Positions 50,596-62,505 are shown, counted from the stretch's first letter. The stretch is DNA of 64,000 nt from Caballeronia sp. NK8 (GCF_018408855.1 NZ_AP024322.1:1674001-1738000); one strand, 5' to 3'. The notes: generated by a model from the letters alone, not told the origin. Program-made: numbers and translations.

Positions 50596-51174
50596 ATGCT
50601 GAAAAAGCTGCTGATGCTGTGCTTAGCGTTCATAGTGTCGATGGGTGTGGCCTTCGCCGCGGTCGACGTCAATACCGCCGATCAAGCCGCGCTGGAATCG
50701 GTAAAGGGTCTGGGGCCGGTAAAGTCCAAAGCGATCGTCGACGAGCGCACCAAGAACGGCCCGTTCAAGGACGCCGATGATCTCGCCACCCGCGTCAAGG
50801 GCCTCGGCACGAAGTCGGTGGCGAATCTGGAGCAGAACGGCCTGACGATCGGCGGTTCCTCGCTGCCGCCGACGGGCAAGACGTCCAAACCCACCACGAC
50901 GCAAGGCGGCGCCGCCGCGCCGAACTCGACGGTCAAGTCCTCGACGGCGGCCACTGGCGCAACTGCGCCGACTGCCACCACGGCGCAGACGCCGGCCACG
51001 ACGCCCGCTGCACCCGCATCGGGCACGAAGGCTTCGAAGAAGTCGAAGAAGGAAAGCGCCGCGTCGGCGACGGCCAGCGCATCGGCACCGTCCGCCGCCA
51101 GCGACACGAAAACAAGCAAATCGAAGCGCAGCAAGAAAGACAAGGCCGCCAGCGCAGCGGCCGCAAGTCAGTAA
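50596..51174 (+). CDS. ComEA-like helix-hairpin-helix protein with Lys-rich tail
   Basis: The 192-residue product has a signal peptide (MLKKLLMLCLAFIVSMGVAFA), then a ComEA-type helix-hairpin-helix domain (about residues 22-85: VDVNTADQAALESVKGLGPVKSKAIV split over two runs, GLGTKSVANLE), which in ComEA binds DNA in the periplasm during uptake. A tail of about 105 residues rich in Ala, Ser, Thr and Lys follows (KASKKSKKES, KTSKSKRSKKDK). GGAG lies before the ATG at 50596. No other competence gene is in the window. Confidence 0.85.
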   Translation: MLKKLLMLCLAFIVSMGVAFAAVDVNTADQAALESVKGLGPVKSKAIVDERTKNGPFKDADDLATRVKGLGTKSVANLEQNGLTIGGSSLPPTGKTSKPTTTQGGAAAPNSTVKSSTAATGATAPTATTAQTPATTPAAPASGTKASKKSKKESAASATASASAPSAASDTKTSKSKRSKKDKAASAAAASQ

Positions 51175-51327
51175 TTCTTCGGGGAACCTTGACGGAGGAA
51201 CGTTGCCTTCGCAGGACCATCGTTGAACGGTCGCTCGCGGCCGATGCCCGCGCCGCCGCGCCCCGCTCACATGCGGACGCGGCGGCGCGAGCGAACCCAC
51301 CCCGTAACCTCTCGTAGTGAGACTGCC

Positions 51328-51792
51328 ATGAGCCTAATCGATATCCTCGCCTCCACCCTCGGCAATTCATCGCAACAACCGGGCGGCCAACCTGCCCAGT
51401 CCGGCCAGGCCGCGCTGATCACGGCGGCGCTCGCGTTCGTCAACAGCCAGCCGGGCGGTCTCATGGGCCTGATCCAGCGCTTCCAGCAGCACGGCGCGGG
51501 CGATGTCGTGCAATCGTGGATCGGCACGGGCGAGAACAAGCCGATCAGCCCCGACACGCTCACCAACGTGCTCGGTCAGGACAACGTCGGCGCGCTCGCG
51601 CAGAAAGCCGGCGTCTCGGGCGATCAACTCTCGGGCATGCTGGCGGCGGTGTTGCCGCATGTCGTCGACCGCGCGACGCCCAACGGCGAAGTGCCGCCCG
51701 AAGGCCAGCTCGATCTGTCCAGCGTGCTCGGCTCGCTCGGCGGCCTTGGCGGCCTGTTTGGCGGCAAGAGCGAAGAGCCCAAGCAGGGCTGA
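51328..51792 (+). CDS. YidB-like DUF937 family protein
   Basis: The 154-residue product starts MSLIDILASTLGN and has the YidB/DUF937 pattern: GGLMGLIQRFQQHGAGDVVQSW, WIGTGENKPISPDTLTNVLG and VLPHVVDRATPNGEVP, then a Gly/Leu-rich C-terminus (SLGGLGGLFGG). Function is unknown. It follows the ComEA-like gene by 153 bp and meets clpB tail to tail with two hairpins between. Confidence 0.85.
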   Translation: MSLIDILASTLGNSSQQPGGQPAQSGQAALITAALAFVNSQPGGLMGLIQRFQQHGAGDVVQSWIGTGENKPISPDTLTNVLGQDNVGALAQKAGVSGDQLSGMLAAVLPHVVDRATPNGEVPPEGQLDLSSVLGSLGGLGGLFGGKSEEPKQG

Positions 51793-51812
51793 TCGCGCTT
51801 CTTGTTGCATCG

Positions 51813-51847
51813 AAAGCCCCGCCGGCATTGCGCCGCGCGGGGCTTTT
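51813..51847 (+). terminator. Intrinsic terminator after the YidB-like gene
   Basis: AAAGCCCCGC pairs with GCGGGGCTTT, with inner GC-rich bases in the loop, followed by one T and TACTTT. It lies 20 bp after the stop. Confidence 0.75.
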
Positions 51848-51883
51848 ACTTTGCAGACGGTGTTTCGAGCGCGCCATAAAGAA

Positions 51884-51913
51884 AAAAGGCAACGAATCGC
51901 TTCGTTGCCTTTT
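51884..51913 (-). terminator. Bidirectional terminator for clpB
   Basis: AAAAGGCAACGAA pairs perfectly with TTCGTTGCCTTTT around TCGC. Read leftwards it lies 42 bases after the clpB stop and ends in a T-run (TTTTTTC); it also works rightwards. Confidence 0.9.
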
Positions 51914-51955
51914 GTATGAACGGCTGACCCGCATGCGGGTCAGCCTCGGCGCGCC

Positions 51956-54553
<2,598 letters not shown>

Positions 54554-54583
54554 TTTTTGAAGCTCCAATTCTGAATACGATCA

Positions 54584-54611
54584 AAATGAGGCGCTTTCTG
54601 TCACTTTCAAG
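54584..54611 (-). promoter_or_regulatory. Sigma-32 (heat-shock) promoter of clpB
   Basis: Read leftwards: CTTGAAA (54605-54611), a 13-bp spacer, then CCTCATTT (54584-54591). The consensus is CTTGAAA, 13-15 bp, CCCCATnT, so only one base differs. The position fits the known heat-shock control of clpB. Confidence 0.8.
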
Positions 54612-54711
54612 CGTTGTTTAGCTCGATAAGTGCACTTTTTTGCTTTTCGACAGGCTCTTGACCGAGGGCCGGCTTTCGGCAAACGATCGGTAACTGAATC
54701 GCTTCGTTCGA

Positions 54712-55209
54712 TCAGGAAGGCGCGCGGCTCGGCACCAGCGCACTTGCCGGAACAGGCGTGATGGTGACGATGCCCAGCAGCCGCGCGAGTTCGTTCGCTG
54801 GTTCCGCGAGTTCGCGGACCGTGTACTTGTCGAGTTCGGCGAGAAACGCGTCGCGCGCGGCCGCGAGCACGCCGCGCAGACGGCACTGCGGCTGGATCAC
54901 GCAGCGCTGGCGCACGGCGGCCTCCTGGTCCACGAAACAACCGACGATCGCAAAGTCGCTCTCGGTCTTGCGCACGACGTCGCCGATCGTGAGATCGTTC
55001 GAGCGCGCCGACAGCCGCAGCCCGCCGTTGCGGCCGCGCACGGTCTCGACCCAGCCAAGCTCGCCGAGCTGCTGGACGATCTTCATCAGATGATTCTTCG
55101 AGATGCCGTAGCCGTCCGAGATCTCCTGAATCGTTGCGAGCCCGGCCGGTCGGACGGCGAGATATAGCAAAACGCGCAGGGCGTAGTCGGTGTAGTCGGT
55201 CAGTCGCAT
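54712..55209 (-). CDS. nsrR: Rrf2 family regulator, NsrR-like
   Basis: Rrf2 regulators bind DNA with a winged helix and many sense nitric oxide or iron-sulfur status through a cluster. The 165-residue product starts MRLTDYTDYALRVLLYLAV and has the NsrR-type recognition region GISKNHLMKIVQQLGELGWVET split over residues 35-56 and RGRNGGLRL. Three cysteines (91, 103, 109) can bind a cluster, though the first two are 11 residues apart against 4-7 in the well-studied NsrR proteins. It is divergent from a truncated globin, which fits an NO role. No canonical NsrR site was found. Confidence 0.8.
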   Translation of the reverse strand: MRLTDYTDYALRVLLYLAVRPAGLATIQEISDGYGISKNHLMKIVQQLGELGWVETVRGRNGGLRLSARSNDLTIGDVVRKTESDFAIVGCFVDQEAAVRQRCVIQPQCRLRGVLAAARDAFLAELDKYTVRELAEPANELARLLGIVTITPVPASALVPSRAPS

Positions 55210-55503
55210 GGTGTCGCGCGCATGGGTTCAGGCGCCTGGGTGCATCGGTGACGCGGGTACGAGAACGACTTGAACAGGAAGCGGCGTCATGTCGCGCCGG
55301 CTGCGCGAAAACCGCGCGGTGGCAAGGGAAATGACGGTCGTCTGCCCCGCAAGGGCTAGTATCGGCACGCGGGCAGCCCGAAAATGGAGCCGGCGCGGCG
55401 CTCGATGCGGGCCGCTGCCGGAGCAGCGCCCGCCCGAGTATCCGATATTGTGCGTCATATTATTGCTTTTCGTCAGCAAACCATCGGCTGGCGCTTGACC
55501 TTC
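55210..55503. other. 294-bp divergent region between nsrR and the globin gene
   Basis: No gene is supported. An AT-rich stretch (about 55441-55465, with ATATTGTGCGTCATAT) may hold the globin promoter. I looked for symmetrical NsrR or FNR sites and found none convincing. Confidence 0.45.
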
Positions 55504-56043
55504 ATGAATTCAGATCACCAACCTGCAGCCGATCCGCGCGATCGCGAACCCAGCGAGGCCAACGTGCGCGCGCTCGTCGAAGCCTTTTATCGCCGCGTCG
55601 ACGACGATCCGCTGCTCGGCCCGATCTTCTCTCGCGCGCTCACGGGCCGCTGGGACGAGCATCTCGCCAAAATGACGACGTTCTGGTCGAGCCTCGTGCT
55701 CGGGTCGAAGCAGTATCGCGGGAATGTGCAGGAAGCCCACCGGCCGATCGACGACATCGAGCCGCGCCACTTCGCGCGCTGGCTGTCGCTGTTTCTGAAC
55801 ACGGTCGAGGCGCGCTACGAACCGGCCGCCGCCGTGCAGTTCATGGAACCCGCGCTGCGCATCGCGCAAAGCCTGCAGCTCAGCAAGTTCGGCTGGGACT
55901 ATCAGATTCCCGTCGAGCAGCAGGAACTGCTCGCGGCGCTCAAACGCCAGCGCACGGGCGGCGCGCCCGAGCCGCGCTTTCCCGAGCGCCCGGATGCCGA
56001 GCCGTTTCCGGCGAAGTTCATCGGCAGATCGGCCGGCGAGTAG
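55504..56043 (+). CDS. Truncated hemoglobin, probably group III
   Basis: Truncated globins bind O2 or NO at heme, and some detoxify nitric oxide. The 179-residue product has the family's ALVEAFYRRVDDDPLLGPIF helix, WDEHLAKMTTFWSSLVLGS, and PIDDIEPRHFARWLSLF, where the last His is the likely heme ligand. A C-terminal extension of about 45 residues (Pro/Arg/Glu-rich) is beyond the usual domain. The ATG at 55504 matches the start of the domain; a longer start at 55384 is rejected. It is convergent with moaE, 10 bp away. Confidence 0.85.
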   Translation: MNSDHQPAADPRDREPSEANVRALVEAFYRRVDDDPLLGPIFSRALTGRWDEHLAKMTTFWSSLVLGSKQYRGNVQEAHRPIDDIEPRHFARWLSLFLNTVEARYEPAAAVQFMEPALRIAQSLQLSKFGWDYQIPVEQQELLAALKRQRTGGAPEPRFPERPDAEPFPAKFIGRSAGE

Positions 56044-56053
56044 TAGCGCCGGC

Positions 56054-56527
56054 TCAGTCGTCGGGATTTTGCCAGCGCGCGAGCGCCGCATCGTCGGTTT
56101 CGCGCGCGTCGACCCAGCGCTCGCCCGCTTCGGTCTTTTCCTTCTTCCAGAACGGTGCCTGCGTCTTGAGGTAATCCATCACGAACGCGCACGATTCGAA
56201 CGCCTCCGCGCGATGCATCGCCGTCGTCACGACCAGCACGATCTGATCGAGCGGTTTCAACTTGCCCACGCGATGCACGATCAGCACGTCCGAGCCGCGC
56301 CAGCGCTCGCGCGCCTGCGCGGCGATCGCTTCCAGCGACTTTTCCGTCATGCCCGGATAGTGCTCCAGTTCCATCGTTTCGATGGCGCTGCCTTCGTTCA
56401 GGTCGCGCACCGTGCCGACGAAACACGCGACCGCGCCGACTTTCGGATTGTCGGCGCGCAGCGCGGCCACTTCCGCGCTGATGTCGAAATCGGCTTCCTG
56501 CACGCGGACTTTGGCATGCGTCGACAT
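56054..56527 (-). CDS. moaE: Molybdopterin synthase catalytic subunit
   Basis: MoaE inserts two sulfurs, delivered by MoaD, into precursor Z to make molybdopterin. The 157-residue product has GAVACFVGTVRDLNEG, VIVHRVGKLKPLD-like region and the active-site lysines in DYLKTQAPFWKKE. The ATG at 56525-56527 lies one base after the moaD stop; a GTG three codons earlier overlaps moaD. It is the last gene of moeA-moaD-moaE. Confidence 0.95.
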   Translation of the reverse strand: MSTHAKVRVQEADFDISAEVAALRADNPKVGAVACFVGTVRDLNEGSAIETMELEHYPGMTEKSLEAIAAQARERWRGSDVLIVHRVGKLKPLDQIVLVVTTAMHRAEAFESCAFVMDYLKTQAPFWKKEKTEAGERWVDARETDDAALARWQNPDD

Positions 56528-56528
56528 G

Positions 56529-56786
56529 TCAACCACCCGTGACAGGCGGGAAGAACGCCACTTCGCAGCCCTCGGTGATGCGCTGCGATGGATTCGTCAT
56601 CACGTGATTGCAGGCCATGCGCAGCGCGCGGCCCTCGGCGAGCGCCTCTTCCCACGCGCCGCCGCGCATGCGCAGCCAGGCGCGCACGTCGCCGACGTTG
56701 ACCACCGTGTCCGGCACGCTGACCGTTTCGTTCGCGACGCCAAGCGCCTCGCGCACGCTCGCGAAAAATCTCAGTTCGACTTTCAT
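56529..56786 (-). CDS. moaD: Molybdopterin synthase sulfur carrier subunit
   Basis: MoaD is a ubiquitin-fold protein whose C-terminal glycine carries the thiocarboxylate used by MoaE. The 85-residue product begins MKVELRFFASVREALGV and ends in the required Gly-Gly (FFPPVTGG). It is 13 bp after moeA and 1 bp before moaE. Confidence 0.95.
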   Translation of the reverse strand: MKVELRFFASVREALGVANETVSVPDTVVNVGDVRAWLRMRGGAWEEALAEGRALRMACNHVMTNPSQRITEGCEVAFFPPVTGG

Positions 56787-56799
56787 GTCCAGCTCGTCC

Positions 56800-58062
56800 T
56801 TACCGCGTCAGTTCTGAAAAGGGGATGAAGCGCACGATCTCGCCAACGCTGATCGCATGATTCGGCGGGTTGTCGATGAGACCGTCGCCCCAGACCGTCG
56901 ATGTCATGACGGCCGAACTCTGATTCTCGAAGAGATCGAGGCCGCCCGATTCGTTTACCCGCGCACGCAGGAATTCGTTGCGGCGATCGCCTTTTTTCTG
57001 GCTAAAGTCGGCGCGCATCGAGTAGACGCGCGGCGTGACGTGCTTCACGCCTGCGAGACGCAGCAGAAACGGCCGCACGAACAGCAGGAACGTGCAGAAG
57101 CTCGACACCGGATTGCCCGGCAGGCCGATAAAAAAGGCTTCGCTTCCCTGATCACCGCGCCGCACCGCGCCGAACGCGAGCGGCTTGCCCGGCTTCATCG
57201 CGATCTGCCACATCGAAATGCGTCCTTCGGCTTCCACCGCTGGCTTCACGTGATCTTCCTCGCCGACCGACACGCCGCCGCAGGTCAGGATCAGGTCATG
57301 CTCGCTCGCCGCGCGCCGCAAAGTCTCGCGCGTCGCATCGAGCCGGTCCGGCACGATGCCGAGATCCGTCACCTCGCAGCCGAGTTTCGCGAGCAACGCG
57401 CGCAGCGTGAAGCGGTTCGAGTTGTAGATCGCGCCGGGTTCGAGCGGCTCGCCCGGCATGCGCAGCTCGTCGCCAGTGAAAAATATCGCGACGCGCACGG
57501 CGCGCACGACATCGAGTTGCGCGCAGCCGACCGAGGCCGCGAGTCCGAGCGCCTGCGGCGTGAGACGCGTGCCCGCAGGCAGGATGACCGAGTCGCGGCG
57601 AATATCGGCGCCTTGCCGCGTGATCCATTCGCCCGCCGCGGGCGCTTGTGCGAACGCGACGCGGCCGTCATCCGATACCTGCGCCATTTCCTGCATGACG
57701 ACCGCATCGGCGCCGGGCGGCACCGTCGCGCCGGTGAAGATGCGCGCAGCCGTGCCGGCCGCGAGCGGTGCGGCCGCATGGCCCGCCGGAATGCGCTGCG
57801 AGACCGGCAACGCGACGCTCGCGCCTTCGCTCGCGCCGGCGAGATCGGCGGCGCGGACCGCGTAGCCGTCCATGGAACTGGTGTGCATCGGCGGGACGTC
57901 GAGCGGCGAGGTGACGTCCGCGGCGAGCACGCGATTGCCCGCGTCGAGCGTGTCGACGCGTTCGCGCCCGTCCACCTGACGCGCGGCGTCGAGCAAACGG
58001 CCGAGCGCATCGGCGGTGGCGAGCATCGGAGGACGGCTGGCAGCGGCTGGCGTGGATGACAT
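56800..58062 (-). CDS. moeA: Molybdopterin molybdotransferase MoeA
   Basis: MoeA inserts molybdate into adenylated molybdopterin. The 420-residue product has PPMHTSSMDGYAVRA, IFTGATVPPGADAVVMQE, the TGDEL segment, the CGGVSVGEEDHVKP motif and GLPGNPVSSFCTF. The start MSSTPAAASRPPML at 58060-58062 is chosen; an upstream in-frame ATG gives an unrelated leader. Moco is required by enzymes such as nitrate reductase, which ties in with the nearby NO-linked genes. Confidence 0.94.
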   Translation of the reverse strand: MSSTPAAASRPPMLATADALGRLLDAARQVDGRERVDTLDAGNRVLAADVTSPLDVPPMHTSSMDGYAVRAADLAGASEGASVALPVSQRIPAGHAAAPLAAGTAARIFTGATVPPGADAVVMQEMAQVSDDGRVAFAQAPAAGEWITRQGADIRRDSVILPAGTRLTPQALGLAASVGCAQLDVVRAVRVAIFFTGDELRMPGEPLEPGAIYNSNRFTLRALLAKLGCEVTDLGIVPDRLDATRETLRRAASEHDLILTCGGVSVGEEDHVKPAVEAEGRISMWQIAMKPGKPLAFGAVRRGDQGSEAFFIGLPGNPVSSFCTFLLFVRPFLLRLAGVKHVTPRVYSMRADFSQKKGDRRNEFLRARVNESGGLDLFENQSSAVMTSTVWGDGLIDNPPNHAISVGEIVRFIPFSELTR

Positions 58063-58271
58063 GGTGTTCGCTTCGGGCGCACGAGGCGCCCCGATCGTGA
58101 AAAGGGACACTGCAATTCGAGTCAACTATTGTAGCGAGAAGGCAGGCGTCGCACCGTTGGCCCAAGGCAGGCCGCTCATGCGGCCCGGCTGATGCCGCAA
58201 ACCGTTTTGAGCGTCTCAAAGGCGCGCCGGTGCGGTGATACACTCGCACCACATATCCCACGTCCATTTCC

Positions 58272-58817
58272 ATGAAATTCTGTTCCGTCTGCGGCCACGA
58301 GGTCGGCCTCGCCATTCCGCCCGGCGACAACCGTGAGCGCTTCGTCTGCAACAACTGCAACACCGTTCACTATCAGAATCCGCGCAACGTCGTGGGCACC
58401 GTGCCCGTCTGGGACGACAAGGTGCTGCTGTGCCGCCGCGCGATCGAGCCGCGCTACGGCTACTGGACGCTGCCCGCCGGCTTCATGGAAATGCAGGAGA
58501 CGACGAGCGAAGGCGCCGCGCGCGAAACGCTGGAGGAAGCGGGCGCGCGCGTGGAGATTCAGAGTCTCTTCACGTTGCTCAACGTGCCGCACGTGCATCA
58601 GGTGCATCTCTTCTACCTTGCGCGGCTGCTCGACATCGAAGTCGATCCAGGCGAGGAAAGCCTGGAAGTAAAGCTCTTCGAGGAAAGCGAGATTCCGTGG
58701 GACGAAATCGCCTTCCCGACAGTCGGCCAGACCCTGCGGTTTTTCTTCGCCGACCGCGCCGCCGGCAACTTCACGCTGCATACGGGCGATATCTTCCGCA
58801 CGCTGCGCGACGGCTGA
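58272..58817 (+). CDS. Nudix hydrolase with zinc ribbon
   Basis: The 181-residue product has an N-terminal zinc ribbon (Cys4, Cys7, Cys26, Cys29) and a complete Nudix box, GFMEMQE to REtLEEAG (about residues 77-98). These match the ADP-ribose/NADH-type pyrophosphatase group with zinc ribbon; the exact substrate is unknown. It is divergent from moeA (209 bp) and 19 bp before aat. Confidence 0.9.
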   Translation: MKFCSVCGHEVGLAIPPGDNRERFVCNNCNTVHYQNPRNVVGTVPVWDDKVLLCRRAIEPRYGYWTLPAGFMEMQETTSEGAARETLEEAGARVEIQSLFTLLNVPHVHQVHLFYLARLLDIEVDPGEESLEVKLFEESEIPWDEIAFPTVGQTLRFFFADRAAGNFTLHTGDIFRTLRDG

Positions 58818-58836
58818 AGCACGTCCTTCCGAGAAC

Positions 58837-59568
58837 ATGGTTCCCTGGCTCGCCGACGACGATCCCTTCCCGCCCGTCGAGCGCGCGCTCGGCGTGTCGA
58901 GCGGCGCGCCGGGCCTGCTCGCCGCCAGCGCAGACCTGTTGCCGTCGCGGCTCATCGACGCCTATGGGCGCGGCATTTTCCCGTGGTATTCGGACGGCCA
59001 GCCCGTGCTGTGGTGGTGCCCCGACCCGCGCATGGTGCTCTATCCGGCCGAGTTCAAGGTGTCGGATTCGCTGCGCAAGACGTTAAAGCGCGTGCTGCGC
59101 GACCCGCTCTGGGAGATTCGCGTCGATGACGATTTTCCCGCCGTGATGCGCGCCTGCGCCGACACCCCGCGCGACGGCCAGCGCGGCACCTGGATCACGC
59201 CGGACATCGTGGATGCGTACTCGACGCTGCATCGCGCGGGCAGCGCGCACAGCATCGAGGCGTGGTACGACGGGGCCCGCGTGGGCGGGCTTTACGGCGT
59301 ATCGTTCGGGCGCATGTTCTTCGGCGAATCGATGTTCGCGCACCGCACCGACGCGTCGAAAATCGCGCTCTCGGCGCTCGTCGGACACTTGCGCCGCAAC
59401 AAAATAGAGATGATAGACTGCCAGCAGAACACGTCGCATCTGGCGTCGCTGGGAGGCCGCGAGATTGCCCGACGCGCGTTCGTCGCGCATCTCGGGCGGG
59501 CCACCACGGAACCGGCGATCGGCTGGCGCTTCGATAAAACCGTCCTTCTCGACGCGCTGGCACGCTGA
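58837..59568 (+). CDS. aat: Leucyl/phenylalanyl-tRNA-protein transferase
   Basis: Aat adds Leu or Phe from tRNA to proteins with N-terminal Arg or Lys, marking them for ClpS/ClpAP. The 243-residue product has [24 protein letters not shown] (read over residues 45-70), [18 protein letters not shown] and [10 protein letters not shown]. It is followed by bpt, the other N-degron transferase; ClpS and ClpA are not in the window. Confidence 0.96.
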   Translation: MVPWLADDDPFPPVERALGVSSGAPGLLAASADLLPSRLIDAYGRGIFPWYSDGQPVLWWCPDPRMVLYPAEFKVSDSLRKTLKRVLRDPLWEIRVDDDFPAVMRACADTPRDGQRGTWITPDIVDAYSTLHRAGSAHSIEAWYDGARVGGLYGVSFGRMFFGESMFAHRTDASKIALSALVGHLRRNKIEMIDCQQNTSHLASLGGREIARRAFVAHLGRATTEPAIGWRFDKTVLLDALAR

Positions 59569-59662
59569 GCGACGAACGCAATGCAGCCGCCGGGCGCGCG
59601 CCTGGAATCGAACCCGCGCGCCGGCCGGCAACGACGAGACGACGCCTGCGAGAGCCGCCAAC

Positions 59663-60490
59663 GTGACACATCCGAACGAGCTGCCGCTGTCACCGCTTTC
59701 CGCGCTGCAATTCTATGCAACAGCGCCCTACCCTTGCAGTTATCTGGAAGGGCGTGTCGCGCGCTCGCAAGTCGCCACGCCGAGCCATCTGATCAACTCC
59801 GACGTCTACACCGAACTCGTCAAGGCCGGTTTCCGGCGCTCGGGCGTATTCACCTATCGCCCGTACTGCGACGGCTGCCGCGCCTGCGTGCCGGTGCGCG
59901 TGCCGGTCGCGCGCTTCGTGCCTAACCGCGCGCAACGCCGCGTGTGGAAACTGCACGGCAATCTGGTGGCGAGCGTCGCGCCGCTGCATTACGACGAAGA
60001 GCATTACACGCTCTACATGCGCTATCAGTCCGCGCGGCACGCGGGCGGCGGCATGGATCGCGACAGCCGCGACCAGTACGAGCAGTTCCTGCTGCAAAGC
60101 CGGATCAACTCGCGCCTGGTCGAATTCCGCGAGCCGCGCGATCCGGTGCACCCGGACGAACCCGGCGTGCTGCGCATGATCAGCATGATCGACATTCTCG
60201 GCGACGGGCTTTCGTCGGTGTACACGTTCTTCGAGCCGGACATGCCGAAGACGAGCTACGGCACCTTCAACATCCTCTGGCAGATCGAGCAGGCGAAGAG
60301 CCTCGACTTGCCGCACGTCTATCTCGGCTACTGGATTCGCGAAAGCGAAAAGATGGCCTACAAGGCGAATTTCCGGCCGCTGGAAGGCCTGATCGACGGC
60401 CACTGGGCGCCGCTCGATCCCGCGAACACGCAATCCGCCGGCACGCTGCCGATGCCCGGGCGCATTCATGGACCGGGCCAGCCGAAATAG
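59663..60490 (+). CDS. bpt: Aspartate/glutamate leucyltransferase (Bpt, ATE-like)
   Basis: Bpt transfers Leu from tRNA to N-terminal Asp or Glu, creating a primary N-degron. The 275-residue product has YPCSYLEGR with the N-terminal Cys region, [26 protein letters not shown] (spanning residues 52-77), [10 protein letters not shown] and [11 protein letters not shown]. The GTG at 59663 ([11 protein letters not shown]) is the likely start, preceded by GAGAG. It is 94 bp after aat. Confidence 0.93.
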   Translation: MTHPNELPLSPLSALQFYATAPYPCSYLEGRVARSQVATPSHLINSDVYTELVKAGFRRSGVFTYRPYCDGCRACVPVRVPVARFVPNRAQRRVWKLHGNLVASVAPLHYDEEHYTLYMRYQSARHAGGGMDRDSRDQYEQFLLQSRINSRLVEFREPRDPVHPDEPGVLRMISMIDILGDGLSSVYTFFEPDMPKTSYGTFNILWQIEQAKSLDLPHVYLGYWIRESEKMAYKANFRPLEGLIDGHWAPLDPANTQSAGTLPMPGRIHGPGQPK

Positions 60491-60574
60491 TCCCGACACG
60501 GCCGGACCGGCGCGCCGCCCAAAGCCGCTAAAATAGCGGTCTTAAAAAAATTCGCCGTCGCCGGCTTTCATTTC

Positions 60575-61597
60575 GTGTTCAGCTCCCTCTACCCGCTCGC
60601 GCGTTCGCATCTCTTCAAGATGGACGCGGAAGATGCTCATCACCTGACACTGCGCATGCTCGGCGCCGCCGGCCGCACCGGACTCGCCGGCATGCTCGCC
60701 ACGCGCGGCCCCGATTCGCCCCGCACCGTCATGGGCATCACGTTCCGCAACCCTGTCGGCCTTGCAGCGGGCCTCGACAAGGACGGCGCGTGCATCGACG
60801 GGCTGGCCGCGCTCGGCTTCGGCTTCATCGAAGTGGGCACCGTGACGCCGCGCGCTCAGCCCGGCAACCCGCGCCCGCGCATCTTCCGGCTGCCCGAGGC
60901 GAACGCGCTCATCAACCGGATGGGTTTCAACAACGGCGGCGTCGATCAGTTCGTCGCCAATGTGAAGGCAGCGCATTATCGCGGCGTGCTGGGCCTGAAC
61001 ATCGGCAAGAACGCAGATACCCCGATCGAGCGCGCCGCCGAAGACTATCTCTACTGCCTCGAACGCGTGTATCCGTTCGCGAGCTACGTGACGATCAACA
61101 TCTCGTCGCCGAACACGAAGAATCTGCGGCAACTGCAAGGCGCGGGCGAGCTCGATTCGCTGCTCGGCGCGCTGAAGGACAAGCAGGCGCGTCTGTCCGA
61201 CCTGCACGGCAAGCTCGTGCCGCTCGCGCTGAAGATCGCGCCCGATCTCGACGACGAGCAGATCAAGTCGATAGCGGGCACACTGCTGGCTCACAGGATC
61301 GACGGCGTGATCGCCACGAACACGACGCTCTCGCGCACCGCCGTCACAGGCATGCAGCACGGCGACGAGGCCGGCGGCCTGTCGGGACGTCCGGTCTTCG
61401 ACGCGTCCAACGAAGTGATCCGCAAGCTGCGCGCGGAGGTCGGCACGGAGGTGCCGATCATCGGCGTGGGCGGGATCTTTTCGGGCGAGGACGCGCGCGC
61501 GAAACTGGCGGCGGGCGCTGCGCTCGTGCAGATCTACACGGGGCTGATTTATCGCGGCCCGGCGCTCGTCAAGGAGTGCGTCGAAGCGCTCGCGTGA
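60575..61597 (+). CDS. pyrD: Dihydroorotate dehydrogenase (quinone), class 2
   Basis: PyrD oxidises dihydroorotate to orotate and passes electrons to membrane quinone. The 340-residue product has an N-terminal amphipathic helical extension (residues 1-40), the [13 protein letters not shown] flavin region, the catalytic Ser in [11 protein letters not shown], and [13 protein letters not shown]. The start is GTG at 60575. It is 84 bp after bpt. Confidence 0.97.
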   Translation: MFSSLYPLARSHLFKMDAEDAHHLTLRMLGAAGRTGLAGMLATRGPDSPRTVMGITFRNPVGLAAGLDKDGACIDGLAALGFGFIEVGTVTPRAQPGNPRPRIFRLPEANALINRMGFNNGGVDQFVANVKAAHYRGVLGLNIGKNADTPIERAAEDYLYCLERVYPFASYVTINISSPNTKNLRQLQGAGELDSLLGALKDKQARLSDLHGKLVPLALKIAPDLDDEQIKSIAGTLLAHRIDGVIATNTTLSRTAVTGMQHGDEAGGLSGRPVFDASNEVIRKLRAEVGTEVPIIGVGGIFSGEDARAKLAAGAALVQIYTGLIYRGPALVKECVEALA

Positions 61598-61656
61598 CCG
61601 GCCAATCCCGCATATAGACATAAGCAAACGATATTACGCAGCGATTGCATTTTCAC

Positions 61657-61662
61657 TATGAT
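61657..61662 (+). promoter_or_regulatory. Possible -10 box before the amino-acid-binding protein gene
   Basis: TATGAT lies 49 bp before the ATG of the binding-protein gene; the -35 region is poor. The AT-rich 61610-61680 stretch suits a promoter. Confidence 0.35.
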
Positions 61663-61710
61663 CGCCGCATCGAATAAAGACGCTGTGCCCATCAAGAGGA
61701 AAACAACACG

Positions 61711-62505
61711 ATGAAACTGTCCACGCTCAAGAAGCTCGTCGCCGCCAGCCTGATCGGCGCGGCATTCACCGCCACCGCCGCCCACGCCGACGATCTGCTC
61801 GATCAGGTCAAGCAGCGTGGCACGCTGCGCGTCGGCCTCGAAGGCACCTTCCCGCCGTTCAACTCGAAAGCGCCGAATGGCGAACTGGTCGGCTTTGACG
61901 TCGATATCGCCAAGGCCGTCGCCGCCAAGCTCGGCGTGAAGCCCGAGTTCGTCACGACCGAATGGAGCGGCATCATCGCGGGCCTGCAGGCGGGCAAGTT
62001 CGACGTGATCGTGAACCAGGTCGGCATCACCGATGCGCGCAAGCAGACGCTCGATTTCTCGCCGGCGTACACGTATTCGAACGCGCAGCTGATCCAGCGC
62101 AACGACGACAAACGCGAGTTCAAGACGCTCGATGAACTAAAGGGCAAGAAGCTCGGCGTCGGTCTCGGCACGAACTACATGGACATGGCGAAGTCGGTGC
62201 CGGGCATCGACGTTAAGACGTATCCGGGCGCGCCCGAGTATCTGCGCGATCTCGCCGCCGGCCGTCTCGACGCAGCGCTCAACGACCGCCTGATGCTCGC
62301 GTATCTGCTGAAGAATTCGCAACTGCCGCTGCGCACGGGCGCAAATGTGGGCGCGGGCAATCCGTCGGGGATTCCGTTCAAGAAGGGCAATCCGAAGTTC
62401 GCCAAGGCGCTCGACGACGCGATGACCCAGCTCGAAGCGGACGGCACTTTCACGAAGATTTCGGACAAGTGGTTCGGCATCGACGTGACGAAGCCGGCGA
62501 AGTAA
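61711..62505 (+). CDS. Periplasmic amino-acid-binding protein of an ABC importer
   Basis: The 264-residue product has a signal peptide ending AAHA before DDLL, then the family 3 solute-binding pattern GTLRVGLEGTFPPFNSKAPNGELVGFDVDIAKAVA (read over residues 35-68), GIIAGLQAGKFDVI and DALNDRLML-like hinge. It resembles cystine and polar amino-acid receptors such as FliY; the ligand is not certain. It is followed after 140 bp, across a terminator, by its permease. Confidence 0.9.
   Translation: MKLSTLKKLVAASLIGAAFTATAAHADDLLDQVKQRGTLRVGLEGTFPPFNSKAPNGELVGFDVDIAKAVAAKLGVKPEFVTTEWSGIIAGLQAGKFDVIVNQVGITDARKQTLDFSPAYTYSNAQLIQRNDDKREFKTLDELKGKKLGVGLGTNYMDMAKSVPGIDVKTYPGAPEYLRDLAAGRLDAALNDRLMLAYLLKNSQLPLRTGANVGAGNPSGIPFKKGNPKFAKALDDAMTQLEADGTFTKISDKWFGIDVTKPAK

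Noticed and set aside
55210..55503. NsrR or FNR binding site before the globin gene
   Set aside because: AT-rich half-sites are present but no symmetrical match to the known patterns.
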